NCBI GenBank assembly: GCA_046565765.1
Contig: JBKHXX010000011.1
Span: forward strand, 1-64,000
Reading direction: 5' to 3'
DNA from: JBFMCT01 sp046565765
GTDB taxonomy: Bacteria; Actinomycetota; Acidimicrobiia; Acidimicrobiales; AC-14
Length of the DNA stretch: 64,000 nt
The notes beneath the pieces were generated by a model. It made no database searches and was not told the origin of the DNA. It worked only from the letters and a program-made list of their open reading frames with translations. This document shows, in pieces, positions 41,769 to 50,805 of this stretch (position 1 is its first letter; every line of letters starts with the position of its first letter). The position numbers and the translations under genes were made by a program.

Positions 41769-42548
41769 CTATCCGGGCCTCGGCCTCCCGAGGGGGTCGC
41801 TCGCAGGCGGTCGCACACGCACGCCTGCGGCGGCCAGGTGGGCCTTGGCCTCGGCCACCGTGTGCTCGCCGAAGTGGAAGATCGACGCCGCCAGCACCGC
41901 GTCGGCCCGGCCCTGGACGGCCCCGTCGACGAGGTGGTCGAGGCTGCCGACGCCCCCGCTGGCGATCACGGGCACGCCCACCGCGTCGACCACCGCCCGG
42001 GTCAGGTGGAGGTCGAACCCGGACCGGGTGCCGTCGCGGTCCATGGACGTGAGCAGGATCTCGCCCGCCCCCCGCCGCTCGCACTCGACGGCCCACTCCA
42101 CGGCGTCCCGGCCCGTCGCGGTGCGGCCGCCGTGGGTGTACACCTGGCCGGCCAGGGCGTCGATGGCGACCACCACGCACTGGTTGCCGAACTCCCGGGC
42201 CAGCTCCCCGACCAGCTCGGGCCGGTCGACGGCAGCGGTGTTGACGCCCACCTTGTCGGCCCCCGCCCGCAGCAGGCGGCGGGCGTCGTCCACCGAGCGG
42301 ATGCCACCGCCCACGGTGAAGGGGATGAACACCTCCTCGGCGGTGCGGCGGGCGACCTCCACCATGGTGTCGCGGGCGTCGGAGGAGGCGGTGATGTCGA
42401 GGAAGACGACCTCGTCGGCCCCCTCCGCGTCGTAGCGGGCGGCCAGCTCCACCGGGTCGCCGGCGTCGCGCAGGTCCACGAAGTTGACGCCCTTGACCAC
42501 CCGCCCGCGGTCGACGTCGAGGCAGGGGATCACGCGGACGCTGCGCAC
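41769..42548 (-). CDS. hisF: Imidazole glycerol phosphate synthase, cyclase subunit
   Basis: The product is 259 aa from GTG 42548, overlapping hisA by 19 bases. VRVIPCLDVDRGRVVKGVNF holds the catalytic Asp 11-type residue. The second Asp is in VVAIDALAGQVYTHGG; phosphate loops are FTVGGGIRS and VIASGGVGSLDHL. With HisH it makes imidazole glycerol phosphate and AICAR. The C-terminus has a short Pro/Arg tail. It is the last his gene before the isomerase/aldolase insertion. Confidence 0.95.
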   Translation of the reverse strand: MRSVRVIPCLDVDRGRVVKGVNFVDLRDAGDPVELAARYDAEGADEVVFLDITASSDARDTMVEVARRTAEEVFIPFTVGGGIRSVDDARRLLRAGADKVGVNTAAVDRPELVGELAREFGNQCVVVAIDALAGQVYTHGGRTATGRDAVEWAVECERRGAGEILLTSMDRDGTRSGFDLHLTRAVVDAVGVPVIASGGVGSLDHLVDGAVQGRADAVLAASIFHFGEHTVAEAKAHLAAAGVRVRPPASDPLGRPRPG

Positions 42549-43279
42549 GCGGCCACCGCCTCCCCGATGGTGAAGACCCCCTCGTGCAGGGCCTTGCCCA
42601 CGATGGCTCCGGCCAGCCGCCGGGGCGGCTCGCCGGCGGCCAGGCTGGCCAGGGCCTCCACGTCGGTCAGGGACCCCACGCCACCCGAGGCGATCACCGG
42701 CAGGCCGGTGGCCTCCAGGGCGGCGGCGAAGGTGTCGAGGGCGGGGCCGGCGAGGGTGCCGTCCCGCTCGATCTCGGTGAGCACGACGGCGGCCACCCCT
42801 GCGTCCTCGTACACGGCCAGCAGGTCGGCCACCGAGCGGCCGCTGCCCTCCACCCACCCCCGCACCGCCACCTCGCCGGCCCGGGCGTCGAGGCCGACCG
42901 CCACGGGGTGGTCGGCGGCCAGCTCCCGCACCAGCTCGGGGTGCTCCACGGCCGCCGTCCCCAGGACGACCCGCGCAACTCCTGCCGCGAACAGGGCCTC
43001 GGCCGACGCCTGGTCGCGGACCCCGCCCCCCGACTGCACGGCCACGCCCAGGGGGCGGAGCGCGTCGGCGATGGCGGCCACCACCGGCCGGTTGACGGGC
43101 TCGCCGATGCGGGCCGCGTCCAGGTCGACCACGTGGACCCACCGCACGCCGGCGGCCGCGAACTCGGCCGCCACCGCCACCGGGTCGGTGCCGTAGGCCG
43201 ACTCCCGCCCGTAGTCGCCCTGGTACAGCCGCACGCAGCGGCCGTCCCTCAGGTCAATGGCCGGGTACAGATCGAACAA
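42530..43279 (-). CDS. hisA: ProFAR isomerase
   Basis: The product is 249 aa from TTG 43279, chosen because FDLYPAIDLRDGRCVRLYQG is the normal N-terminus; a GTG at 43309 is an alternative. It overlaps hisH by 26 bases. Catalytic Asp are in YPAIDLRDG and VVLTEIERDGTL (base/acid positions), with phosphate loops VQSGGGVRDQ and VIASGGVGSLTD. In many actinobacteria this protein (PriA) also serves as TrpF, but here trpF is encoded separately at 30726-31409, so it may be specific to histidine. Confidence 0.93.
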   Translation of the reverse strand: MFDLYPAIDLRDGRCVRLYQGDYGRESAYGTDPVAVAAEFAAAGVRWVHVVDLDAARIGEPVNRPVVAAIADALRPLGVAVQSGGGVRDQASAEALFAAGVARVVLGTAAVEHPELVRELAADHPVAVGLDARAGEVAVRGWVEGSGRSVADLLAVYEDAGVAAVVLTEIERDGTLAGPALDTFAAALEATGLPVIASGGVGSLTDVEALASLAAGEPPRRLAGAIVGKALHEGVFTIGEAVAACAASA

Positions 43280-43862
43280 AGTTGCCCAGGAGGTGGAGCC
43301 CGGCCGCACCCGACTTCTCGGGGTGGAACTGGGTGGCCCACAGCCGGTCGCGCTGCACCGCCGCCGCCACCGGGCCGCCGTAGTCGCAGGTGGCCACCAC
43401 GTCGTCGGACGGGTCGGCCGCGTAGGAGTGGACGAAGTAGACCCACGTGGGCTCGTCCAGGCCGTCGAGCAGCGGCGAGCCCGGCCGTGCCCGGTCGAGG
43501 ACGTTCCACTGCATCTGGGGCCGCTTGACGTTCCCAGGCAGCAGCCGCACCGCTCCCGGGAGGACGCCCATCCCCTTCACGTCGGGATCCTCCTCCGACC
43601 ATTCGTAGAGCATCTGCATGCCCACGCAGATCCCGAGGAAGGGCTTGCCCCGGGCGATGGCGCCCAGGGCGGCGTTCTCCAGTCCCGATTCCCGCAGCGC
43701 CTCCATGCACCGCCCGAACGCCCCCACGCCGGGAAGGACGACGGCCTCCGCCTCGTCCACCGCGCACGGGTCGGCGGTGAGCACGGCGTCCCCCCCCACC
43801 CGCTGGAGGGCCTTCTCGGCCGACCGCAGGTTGCCGATCCCGTAGTCGAGGACGGCGATCAT
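43254..43862 (-). CDS. hisH: Imidazole glycerol phosphate synthase, glutaminase subunit
   Basis: The product is 202 aa from ATG 43862. It is a class I glutamine amidotransferase: the nucleophile Cys is in FLGICVGMQMLYEWSEE, and the His and Glu in ATQFHPEKSG. It feeds ammonia to HisF. The nested palindrome at 43866-43916 lies immediately before its start, leaving no obvious Shine-Dalgarno sequence, which may affect translation. Confidence 0.95.
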   Translation of the reverse strand: MIAVLDYGIGNLRSAEKALQRVGGDAVLTADPCAVDEAEAVVLPGVGAFGRCMEALRESGLENAALGAIARGKPFLGICVGMQMLYEWSEEDPDVKGMGVLPGAVRLLPGNVKRPQMQWNVLDRARPGSPLLDGLDEPTWVYFVHSYAADPSDDVVATCDYGGPVAAAVQRDRLWATQFHPEKSGAAGLHLLGNFVRSVPGH

Positions 43863-43865
43863 GAT

Positions 43866-43916
43866 CGTTTTGGGGCGTCCGAGCCACGCCCGGCGTGGTC
43901 CAGGCGCCCCAAAACG
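43866..43916. repeat. Dispersed nested palindrome, copy 2 (REP-like)
   Basis: Outer arms CGTTTTGGGGCG (43866-43877) and CGCCCCAAAACG (43905-43916) are exact complements. Inner arms CCACGCC (43884-43890) and GGCGTGG (43892-43898) also pair exactly. It shares layout and most bases with 19431-19481. It separates hisB from hisH within an otherwise tightly packed operon, leaving a 64-base gap. Confidence 0.82.
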
Positions 43917-43926
43917 GAGGGGGGGT

Positions 43927-44523
43927 TCACAGTGAGCCCTTGGTCGACGGGACGGCGCCGCCTGCCGACTCGACGCGGACCGCGTCGCGCAGGGCCCGGG
44001 CCACCCCCTTGAAGGAGGCTTCGAGGATGTGGTGGTTGTTCTTGCCGCTGATCATGCGCAGGTGGAGGGTGAGGGCGGCGGAGGTGACGAACGCCCGCCA
44101 GAACTCCTCGGCCAGCTGGGGGTCGAAGGGGGGGTTGCCCAGCGCCTCGCCGCCGGGGTCGACGTCGTAGTGCAGGTAGGGCCGGCCGGACAGGTCGAGG
44201 GCGACGTCGACCAGGGCCTCGTCGAGGGGCAGGGTGATGGAGGCGAAGCGGCGGACGCCCGCCTTGTCGCCCAGGGCGTCGCGCAGGCACTCGCCCAGGA
44301 CGATGCCCACGTCCTCCACCGTGTGGTGGGCGTCGACGTGGAGGTCGCCCTCGGCGACCAGGTCGAGGTCGAAGCCGCCGTGGCGGCCCAGCTGGGCCAG
44401 CATGTGGTCGAAGAAGGGCAGGCCGGTCGAGACGGTGACCGCTCCCGAGCCGTCGAGGTCGAGGGTGACCTCGATCTTCGTCTCCTTGGTAGCCCGCGAG
44501 CGGGTGGCCTGGCGGATCGTCAT
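43927..44523 (-). CDS. hisB: Imidazoleglycerol-phosphate dehydratase
   Basis: The product is 198 aa from ATG 44523, overlapping the hisC stop by four bases. Manganese-binding repeats are present: GLPFFDHMLAQLGRHGG, DLHVDAHHTVEDVGIVLGE, GRPYLHYDV and ISGKNNHHILEASFKGVARA. It dehydrates imidazole glycerol phosphate. It is the single-function form without a phosphatase domain. Confidence 0.95.
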   Translation of the reverse strand: MTIRQATRSRATKETKIEVTLDLDGSGAVTVSTGLPFFDHMLAQLGRHGGFDLDLVAEGDLHVDAHHTVEDVGIVLGECLRDALGDKAGVRRFASITLPLDEALVDVALDLSGRPYLHYDVDPGGEALGNPPFDPQLAEEFWRAFVTSAALTLHLRMISGKNNHHILEASFKGVARALRDAVRVESAGGAVPSTKGSL

Positions 44524-45596
44524 GCGAGGACCTCTCTGAGGGCGGCGAGGAAGGCGTCGTTCTCGGATGGGGTGCCGACCGTCACCCGCAGGCAGCCGGC
44601 CAGGCGGGGCCACGACGAGCAGTCCCGTACCAGCACGGACCGCTCGACCAGGCCCTTCCAGACCTGGGTGGCCTCCGCCGACGCCGCCCTGGGCCGGAAC
44701 AGCAGGAAGTTGGCGCCCGACGGCCAGGTGTCCACCGGTAGCCCGGCCAGAGCGGCGTACAGCCGCTCCCGCTCGGACACGATGGTGGCCACCCGGGCCT
44801 CCATGTCGGCCTGATAGCGGAGGGCGACCCGTCCCGCGATCTGCGAGGCGGCGTCGAGGTGGTACGGCAGCAGCACCGAGTCGCAGGCCTCGACCACCTC
44901 GGCCGGCGCCACCAGGTAGCCCAGCCGCAGGCCGGCCATCGCCCACGTCTTCGAGTACGTACGGGTGACGGCCAGCGGCAGGTCGCGGTCCTCCTCCAAC
45001 AGGGTCAGGGCCGACCAGGGGGCGAACTGGGCGTAGGCCTCGTCCACGACCACCAGCCCGGGCGCCAGCTCCAGCACCGCCTCGACCACCTCGCGGGGGT
45101 CGACCAGCCCGGTGGGGTTGTTGGGCGTGCACAGGAAGGTGATGGCGGGGCTCGCCTCGGCCAGCACGCGCCGCACCTCGGCGAGGTCGAGGGCGAAGTC
45201 GGCGGCCCGCTCGCCCACCCGCACGGTCGTGCCGCAGACCCGGGCGATGTGGCTGTGGAGGGCGTAGGTGGGTTCGAACACGGCCGCGGTGCGGCCCGGC
45301 CCCCCGTAGGCCAGGCACAGGGCCTGGAGGACCTCGTTCGAGCCCTTGGCCGCGAGCACCTGTGCCGGGTCGACGCGGTGGGCGGCGGCCAGGGCGGCCC
45401 GCAGGTCGCGGGCCCGCCGGTCGGGGTAGCGGTGGAACGGGACGGCGGCCAGTTCCTCCAGGTACGCCTGCCGCCACGCCTCCGGGGGCGGGAAGGGCGA
45501 CTCGTTGGTGTTGAGCCGGACGTCCACGTCCACCTGGGCCGAGTGGTAGCCCTCGACCAGGGCCAGGTCGTCGCGCACCGGGGGCAGGCGGCTCAT
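44520..45596 (-). CDS. hisC: Histidinol-phosphate aminotransferase
   Basis: The product is 358 aa from ATG 45596, with an ATGA overlap to hisD. It is a fold-type I PLP enzyme: LNTNESPFPPP, AAKGSNEVLQALCLAYGG, FLCTPNNPTGL, VVDEAYAQFAP, the Schiff-base Lys in TRTYSKTWAMAGLRLGY, and GANFLLFRP near the end. It converts imidazole acetol phosphate to histidinol phosphate using glutamate. Confidence 0.95.
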   Translation of the reverse strand: MSRLPPVRDDLALVEGYHSAQVDVDVRLNTNESPFPPPEAWRQAYLEELAAVPFHRYPDRRARDLRAALAAAHRVDPAQVLAAKGSNEVLQALCLAYGGPGRTAAVFEPTYALHSHIARVCGTTVRVGERAADFALDLAEVRRVLAEASPAITFLCTPNNPTGLVDPREVVEAVLELAPGLVVVDEAYAQFAPWSALTLLEEDRDLPLAVTRTYSKTWAMAGLRLGYLVAPAEVVEACDSVLLPYHLDAASQIAGRVALRYQADMEARVATIVSERERLYAALAGLPVDTWPSGANFLLFRPRAASAEATQVWKGLVERSVLVRDCSSWPRLAGCLRVTVGTPSENDAFLAALREVLA

Positions 45597-46891
45597 GCCC
45601 GCACCTCCCGCAGGCGCACGGCCTGGGCGTGGGCGGCCAGCCCCTCGGCCTCGGCGATGGCGGCCACGTGGGGGGCGACGCGGCCCAGGGCGGCGGCGTC
45701 GAGGGTGACGGAGTGGATGGTGCGGAGGAAGTCGTCCACCCGCAGGCCGCTGGAGAACCGGGCCGACCCGTAGGTGGGCAGGACGTGGCTGGGCCCGGCC
45801 AGGTAGTCGCCCACCGAGGCCGGGGCCCACGGGCCGCAGAACACCACGCCGGCGTGGCGGACGAGCGCCAGCAGGTCCTCGGCCCCCTCGCACATGAGCT
45901 CCAGGTGCTCGGGGGCGATGAAGTTGGCGACCGCCACCGCCGCCTCGGGCGAGTCGACGACCACCGCGTAGCCGCCGCTGCGCAGCGTGGCCTCGATGTC
46001 GTCGCGGCGGGGGGCGTCGGCGACCAGGCGGGCGACGGCGTCGGACACCGCGTCGGCCATCGGCTCCGACCAGGTCACGAGCCAGGCCAGCCCGTCGGGC
46101 CCGTGCTCGGCCTGGACGATGACGTCGATGGCGGCGCAGTCGACGGGAGCCGAGCCGTCGGCCACCACGACCACCTCGGACGGCCCCGCGAACCCGGCGG
46201 GCACGCCCACCACGCCCTCGCCCAGCACCTCCCGCTTGGCCACGGCCACGTAGACGTTGCCGGGCCCCACGATCACGTCCACCGCCGGCACCGACTCCGT
46301 GCCGTAGGCCAGGGCCCCCACCGCCTGGGCCCCGCCCATGCGGTACACCTCGTCGACCCCGGCGATGGCGGCCGCGGCCAGCGTCACCCCCGGAACGGTG
46401 CCGTCGCTCTGGGGGGGCACACAGAGGGCGATCTCGGGCACGCCCGCCACCCGGGCGGGGATGGCCGTCATCAGCACCGTCGACGGGTAGCGGGCCCGGC
46501 CGCCGGGCACGTAGCAGCCGGCCCGGTCGACGGGGCGGCGCATCTCCCGCACGACCACGCCGTCCCGCTCGTGGGGCGTGGCCGTCCAGGCGTCGTACTG
46601 GTGGCGGTGGTAGGCCTCGACCGAGGCGGCCGCCGCCTCCAGGGCCTCCCGCAAGGGGGCGGGGGTGGCCTCCAGGGCCGAGGCCAGCTCGGCGGCCGGC
46701 ACCCGCAGGTCGTCGACCGCCACGAGGTCGAAGCGCTCCGTGTACTCCCGCACCGCCTCGTCGCCGCGGGCCCGCACGTCGGCCAGGATCCCTCGCACCG
46801 CCTCGACCGGCTCGGCCCCTTCGGCGCCCGGGCGCGGCAGCCGGCCCGCCACGTCGGCGCCGCATCCCCGCAGGTCGAGCCGGGTCAACAT
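45593..46891 (-). CDS. hisD: Histidinol dehydrogenase
   Basis: The product is 432 aa from ATG 46891. Motifs: GCYVPGGRARYPSTVLMTAI, VDVIVGPGNVYVAVAKREV, GFAGPSEVVVVADGSA, the zinc-site QAEHGPDGLAWLVT and EHLELMCE. It oxidises histidinol to histidine in two NAD-dependent steps. It is the first gene of the leftward his operon, so the operon promoter should lie in 46892-46949. Confidence 0.95.
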   Translation of the reverse strand: MLTRLDLRGCGADVAGRLPRPGAEGAEPVEAVRGILADVRARGDEAVREYTERFDLVAVDDLRVPAAELASALEATPAPLREALEAAAASVEAYHRHQYDAWTATPHERDGVVVREMRRPVDRAGCYVPGGRARYPSTVLMTAIPARVAGVPEIALCVPPQSDGTVPGVTLAAAAIAGVDEVYRMGGAQAVGALAYGTESVPAVDVIVGPGNVYVAVAKREVLGEGVVGVPAGFAGPSEVVVVADGSAPVDCAAIDVIVQAEHGPDGLAWLVTWSEPMADAVSDAVARLVADAPRRDDIEATLRSGGYAVVVDSPEAAVAVANFIAPEHLELMCEGAEDLLALVRHAGVVFCGPWAPASVGDYLAGPSHVLPTYGSARFSSGLRVDDFLRTIHSVTLDAAALGRVAPHVAAIAEAEGLAAHAQAVRLREVRA

Positions 46892-46949
46892 CGAGGCCGA
46901 TCGTACAGGCGGTCCTGCCGCTTCCCCCTGCTGATAAAAAGCACCTCCG

Positions 46950-47159
46950 ATGGACCGCAGCGCCAGCCCCCGAGCCGAGCTCTCCTCGATCGCCACCGCG
47001 CTCGACGACCTGGCCAAGCGGGTGACGGGGATCGCCGAGCGGTCGGCCGGCACCGACCTCGACTGGCTCACGACCGACCTGTACGAGGCCGAGCGGTCAC
47101 TGAGCCAGGCTCGGCGGCGGCTCGACCGGGTGGGCGAACGCCTGCGCGCCGGGGCCTGA
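46950..47159 (+). CDS. Small coiled-coil hypothetical protein
   Basis: The product is 69 aa from ATG 46950. It is entirely helical by appearance with heptad-like spacing (ELSSIATALDDLAKRVTGIA and LYEAERSLSQARRRLDRVGE), and it has no Cys, membrane segment or signal. The AT-rich GCTGATAAAAAGCACC just before it may supply a promoter or ribosome-binding context. A strong hairpin follows seven bases after the stop, which supports a short independent transcript. It is divergent from hisD. Function unknown. Confidence 0.65.
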   Translation: MDRSASPRAELSSIATALDDLAKRVTGIAERSAGTDLDWLTTDLYEAERSLSQARRRLDRVGERLRAGA

Positions 47160-47165
47160 ACGCGA

Positions 47166-47193
47166 CTGACGGCGCCCCGAGGGGCGCCGTCAG
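47166..47193. terminator. Perfect 13-bp hairpin after the small coiled-coil gene
   Basis: CTGACGGCGCCCC (47166-47178) and GGGGCGCCGTCAG (47181-47193) are exact complements with a two-base centre. It lies between the stop of the small gene (47159) and the convergent nth gene (ends 47275). It is a likely bidirectional transcription stop, although it lacks a T run. Confidence 0.75.
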
Positions 47194-47274
47194 CGGGCGG
47201 TCCGGGCGGCGGAACCCGGAGAACCGCCTCACGGGATCGGGTGGCGGGAACCCGAATCCCTGTTGATCTCAACG

Positions 47275-47967
47275 TTAGCGGGTCTGCGAATGTTCCACCC
47301 GTTCCGGACGTACCACCGGGAGCCGTGACGAGGGGCAGAAGTCGTTGAGGATGCACGATCCGCACCGGGGCGTCCGGGCTGCGCACACCCGCCGGCCGTG
47401 GAGGATCAGGCGCAGGCTGAGGGCGCCCCGCTCGGCCGCGGGTACGAGGGCGTTGAGGTCGGCCTCGACCTTGACCGGGTCGTCCTCGGTCGTGAGCCCG
47501 AGCCGCCGGCTCAACCGGCCCACGTGGGTGTCGACCGGCAGGCCGGGCAAGCCGAAGGCGACGCTGCGCACCACGTTGGCCGTCTTGCGGCCCACCCCCG
47601 GCAGCGTGACCAGGTCCTCCATGGCCGGCGGCACCTCACCGCCGAACCGTTCCTCGAGGGCGGCGGCCATGGCCACGATGCTCCTGGTCTTGGCTCGGAA
47701 GAAACCGGTGGGGAAGATGATCCGCTCCACGTCGGCGGGGTCGGCGGCGGCCAGGTCGGCAGGGGTGGGATAGGCCGCGAAGAGGGTGGGCGTCACCGAG
47801 TTGACCCGCTCGTCGGTCGTCTGGGCCGACAGGATGGTGGCGGTCAGCAGCTGGAACGGCCCGTCGTGGACGAGGGCGCACAGCTCCTCGGCCGTGCCGG
47901 GATAGGCACCGGCCAGGCGGGCCAGCGTCTCGCGGGCCCGTCCTCGGGGGGTGCGGGGCCGGGCCAT
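47275..47967 (-). CDS. nth: Endonuclease III (DNA glycosylase/AP lyase)
   Basis: The product is 230 aa from ATG 47967. The helix-hairpin-helix has the catalytic Lys in LVTLPGVGRKTANVV and the Asp in LPVDTHVGRLSRRLG. The 4Fe-4S loop is Cys-x6-Cys-x2-Cys-x5-Cys in CAARTPRCGSCILNDFC. It removes oxidised pyrimidines from DNA. The N-terminus is GTAEELCALVHDGPFQLLTA, as in the actinobacterial orthologues. It is divergent from mshD by 26 bases. Confidence 0.95.
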   Translation of the reverse strand: MARPRTPRGRARETLARLAGAYPGTAEELCALVHDGPFQLLTATILSAQTTDERVNSVTPTLFAAYPTPADLAAADPADVERIIFPTGFFRAKTRSIVAMAAALEERFGGEVPPAMEDLVTLPGVGRKTANVVRSVAFGLPGLPVDTHVGRLSRRLGLTTEDDPVKVEADLNALVPAAERGALSLRLILHGRRVCAARTPRCGSCILNDFCPSSRLPVVRPERVEHSQTR

Positions 47968-47993
47968 CGCCGACGGACAGTACTGTCGCCGCC

Positions 47994-48923
47994 GTGGCCC
48001 GCCTGGAGGTCAAGCGGCACCTGGGCCGCGCCGACGTCGACGCCGTCACCGAGCTGCTCGAGGTGGCGAACGAGGTCGACCACCACCATCCCCTCGACGA
48101 GCACCGCTGGCTCGACCTCGTCCAGGGTGGCCGGGAGGGGTTCGCCGGGCTGGTGGCGTGGGAGCCGGGCCACGACCACCCCGTCGGCTACGCCCAGCTC
48201 AGCCGCGAGCCCAGCCCCACCCGGGCGGGCTCGTGGGCACTCGAGTTCGTGGTCGACCCCCACCACCGCGATACCGACCCCGAGATCGGCCTGCGGCTGG
48301 TCGAGGCGGCCCTCGACGTGGTGCGGGAGGAGGGCGGCGGCCACGTGCACATGTGGGTGCCCAAGCCCACGCCCCTCCACGACCGCATCGCCGAGGCCAC
48401 CGGGCTGCGGCGCGGCCGCCAGCTCCTCCAGATGCGGCGCCCGCTGCCGCTGGACGACGAGCTCGGCGCCGAGGGGGCCGGCCTGGCCGTGCGCCCCTTC
48501 ATCCCCGGCTTCGACGACGAGCCGTGGCTGGTGGTGAACAACCGGGCCTTCCGCTGGCACGACGAGCAGGGCGGCTGGACGCTCGACACCCTGAAGGCCC
48601 GCCAGGCCCAGGACTGGTTCGACCCCGCCGGCTTCCTCCTGCACGAGCGCAACGGGCGGCTCGCCGGGTTCTGCTGGACGAAGGTCCACACCGATCACAC
48701 GCCCCCGCTGGGCGAGATCTACGTCATCGCCGTCGACCCCGACTTCCAGGGCCAGGGGCTGGGACGCCGCCTCGTCCTGGCCGGCCTGGACTGGCTGGGC
48801 CGCAACCGCATCGAGACGGGGATGCTCTACGTCGACCGGGACAACGCCCCCGCGGTCCGCCTCTACGAGTCCCTCGGGTTCACCCTCGACCACGTCGACC
48901 AGGCCTACGTGGGGGACGTCTAA
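47994..48923 (+). CDS. mshD: Mycothiol synthase (GNAT acetyltransferase)
   Basis: The product is 309 aa from GTG 47994. Two GNAT domains are present. The C-terminal one carries the acetyl-CoA loop VDPDFQGQGLGRRLVLAGLD, then TGMLYVDRDNAPAVRLYESL. The N-terminal one is degenerate. NRAFRWHDEQGGWTLDTLKA and GFCWTKVHTDHTPPLGEIYV are typical of MshD. It makes mycothiol from cysteinyl-glucosamine-inositol, the main low-molecular-weight thiol of actinobacteria. It overlaps by four bases the end of the convergent VIT1-like gene. Confidence 0.93.
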   Translation: MARLEVKRHLGRADVDAVTELLEVANEVDHHHPLDEHRWLDLVQGGREGFAGLVAWEPGHDHPVGYAQLSREPSPTRAGSWALEFVVDPHHRDTDPEIGLRLVEAALDVVREEGGGHVHMWVPKPTPLHDRIAEATGLRRGRQLLQMRRPLPLDDELGAEGAGLAVRPFIPGFDDEPWLVVNNRAFRWHDEQGGWTLDTLKARQAQDWFDPAGFLLHERNGRLAGFCWTKVHTDHTPPLGEIYVIAVDPDFQGQGLGRRLVLAGLDWLGRNRIETGMLYVDRDNAPAVRLYESLGFTLDHVDQAYVGDV

Positions 48924-49645
48924 CCGAGGCCGACTCCCACGATGTTGCCCAGCGCGTAGGTGATCGCCGCCGGCACCGCCGACAGGGTGAACTGGCGGGC
49001 CGCCGACTTCGCCATCGACCGCCCGGTGAAGCGGGCCAGGGCGGCGCCGACGATGACGGCCGTGAGGGCCCCCAGCACCATGGACCCGACCAGGGCGGCC
49101 GTGCCGCCCCCGAAGAACCACGGCAGCAGCGGCACCAGGGCGCCCACTGCGAAGGCGGCGAAGGAGGACGCCGCCGCCCCAATGGGCGACCCCAGCTCCT
49201 TGGGGTCGATGCCCAGCTCCTCGCGGGCGTGCGTCTCGAGGGCCAGGTCGGGGTCGCGCATCATCTCGCTGGCGAGCCGCTCGGCCGTCTCGGGCTCGAC
49301 GCCCCGCGACCGGTAGATCTGCACCAGCTCCCGGCGCTCGTGCTCGGGCCTGCGCTTCAGCTCGAGCGCCTCCATCTCGAGCTCGCGCTCCAGCAGCTCG
49401 CTCTGGGCCGTCATCGAGACCCACTCGCCGGCCGCCATCGACACGGCCCCGCCGATCAGGCCGGCCAGCCCGGCCAGCCGCACTACGCCCGCCCCGGGCG
49501 AGGCCCCGGCCACACCGAGGATGAGGGCCACGTTGGACACCAGCCCGTCGCTGATCCCGAACACCGCAGCCCGTGCCGCACCCCCGTGCACGTTGCGGTG
49601 GTGGGGCTCGGGTGGAGGAGGCGGGACCTCGGCCTCGTCGGTCAT
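48920..49645 (-). CDS. VIT1/CCC1-family transporter
   Basis: The product is 241 aa from ATG 49645. Hydrophobic segments lie at about 28-50, 55-77, 158-180, 185-205 and 215-238. The first helix pair has AAVFGISDGLVSNVALILGV and GGAVSMAAGEWVSMTAQSEL, the family's metal-path motifs with Asp and Met/Glu. A charged cytoplasmic arm (about 80-145) follows. VIT1/CCC1 members export or store Fe2+ and Mn2+. The exact metal is not shown. It is divergent from rlmN. Confidence 0.88.
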   Translation of the reverse strand: MTDEAEVPPPPPEPHHRNVHGGAARAAVFGISDGLVSNVALILGVAGASPGAGVVRLAGLAGLIGGAVSMAAGEWVSMTAQSELLERELEMEALELKRRPEHERRELVQIYRSRGVEPETAERLASEMMRDPDLALETHAREELGIDPKELGSPIGAAASSFAAFAVGALVPLLPWFFGGGTAALVGSMVLGALTAVIVGAALARFTGRSMAKSAARQFTLSAVPAAITYALGNIVGVGLG

Positions 49646-49737
49646 GGCGGCATCAACGGTACCCCCGGGAGCCCGAACTGATGTGCCCGGACGACACCCG
49701 TGCCCTCCAACCACACCGCTTCCGGCAGAATCGACCC

Positions 49738-50805
49738 ATGCCCGCCCGGCTCGACCTGAGCGTCGACGACCTCGCCGCCCTCATGCCCGGGGAGCCGCCC
49801 TACCGCGCCCGCCAGGTCTGGCGCGGCCTCCACCAGGGCCGTGAGCCCGACGCCCTGACCGAGCTCCCCGCCGCTCTGCGAAGCCGGCTGGCCGCCGACC
49901 TGCCCCCAGGCCTGGACCTGCTGCGGCGGTCCGAGAGCGACGGGGGCGACACGGTCAAGTGGCTGTGGGGGCTGTCGGACGGGGCCGCGGTCGAGACCGT
50001 CCTCATGCGCTACCCCGACCGGGCCACCGTCTGCGTGTCCAGCCAGGCCGGCTGCGCCATGGCCTGCTCGTTCTGCGCCACCGGCCAGGCCGGCTTCACC
50101 CGCCACCTCACTGTCGGCGAGATCGTCGAGCAGGTGACGCGGGCCTGCCGCAACGGCACGGACACGGGCAGGCCCCGCCGGGTGACGAACATCGTCTTCA
50201 TGGGGATGGGCGAGCCGCTGGCCAACTACGACGCCACGTGGGCTGCCGTCGAGCGGCTCCACGGCGAGCTCGGCTTCGGTGCCCGCCACATCACCGTCTC
50301 GACCGTCGGCGTCGTGCCCGGGATCCGCCGGCTGGCCACGGAAAGTCTGCCCGTCAACCTCGCCGTCTCCCTCCACGCCGCCAACGACGACCTGCGGAAC
50401 AGCCTCGTCCCCCTCAACCGCCGGTACCCGCTGGGGGACGTGATGGCGGCCTGCGACGAGTACCTCACGGCCAAGGGGCGGCGGCTGTCGTTCGAGTGGG
50501 CCCTCATCGACGGGGTGAACGACCGGCCCTCCGACGCGGCCGAGCTGGCCGCCCTGGCCACCCCCCTCGACGCCCACGTCAACCTCATCCCGCTGAACCC
50601 CACGCCCGGCTACACGGCCCGCGGCACGCCGCTGCACCGGGTGCGGGCCTTCCGCGACCGGCTGCGGGCGGCCGGCGTCAACGCCACCATCCGGCGCAAC
50701 CGGGGGACCGACATCGACGCCGCCTGCGGCCAACTGGCAACCACCCATGGGGGGCCGGCGCCTGCAAGACTGTCCCGCCGTGGAGAGCAAACGCCGCTTC
50801 TTTAA
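49738..50805 (+). CDS. rlmN: Dual-specificity 23S rRNA/tRNA adenine C2-methyltransferase
   Basis: The product is 355 aa from ATG 49738. It is a radical SAM protein: CAMACSFCATGQAGF holds the Cys-x3-Cys-x2-Cys cluster site, NIVFMGMGEPLANYD is the GGEP-like motif, and VSLHAANDDLRNSLVP follows. The methyl-carrying Cys is near NRGTDIDAACGQLA. It methylates A2503 of 23S rRNA and A37 of some tRNAs. It overlaps the next small membrane gene by 26 bases. Confidence 0.95.
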   Translation: MPARLDLSVDDLAALMPGEPPYRARQVWRGLHQGREPDALTELPAALRSRLAADLPPGLDLLRRSESDGGDTVKWLWGLSDGAAVETVLMRYPDRATVCVSSQAGCAMACSFCATGQAGFTRHLTVGEIVEQVTRACRNGTDTGRPRRVTNIVFMGMGEPLANYDATWAAVERLHGELGFGARHITVSTVGVVPGIRRLATESLPVNLAVSLHAANDDLRNSLVPLNRRYPLGDVMAACDEYLTAKGRRLSFEWALIDGVNDRPSDAAELAALATPLDAHVNLIPLNPTPGYTARGTPLHRVRAFRDRLRAAGVNATIRRNRGTDIDAACGQLATTHGGPAPARLSRRGEQTPLL

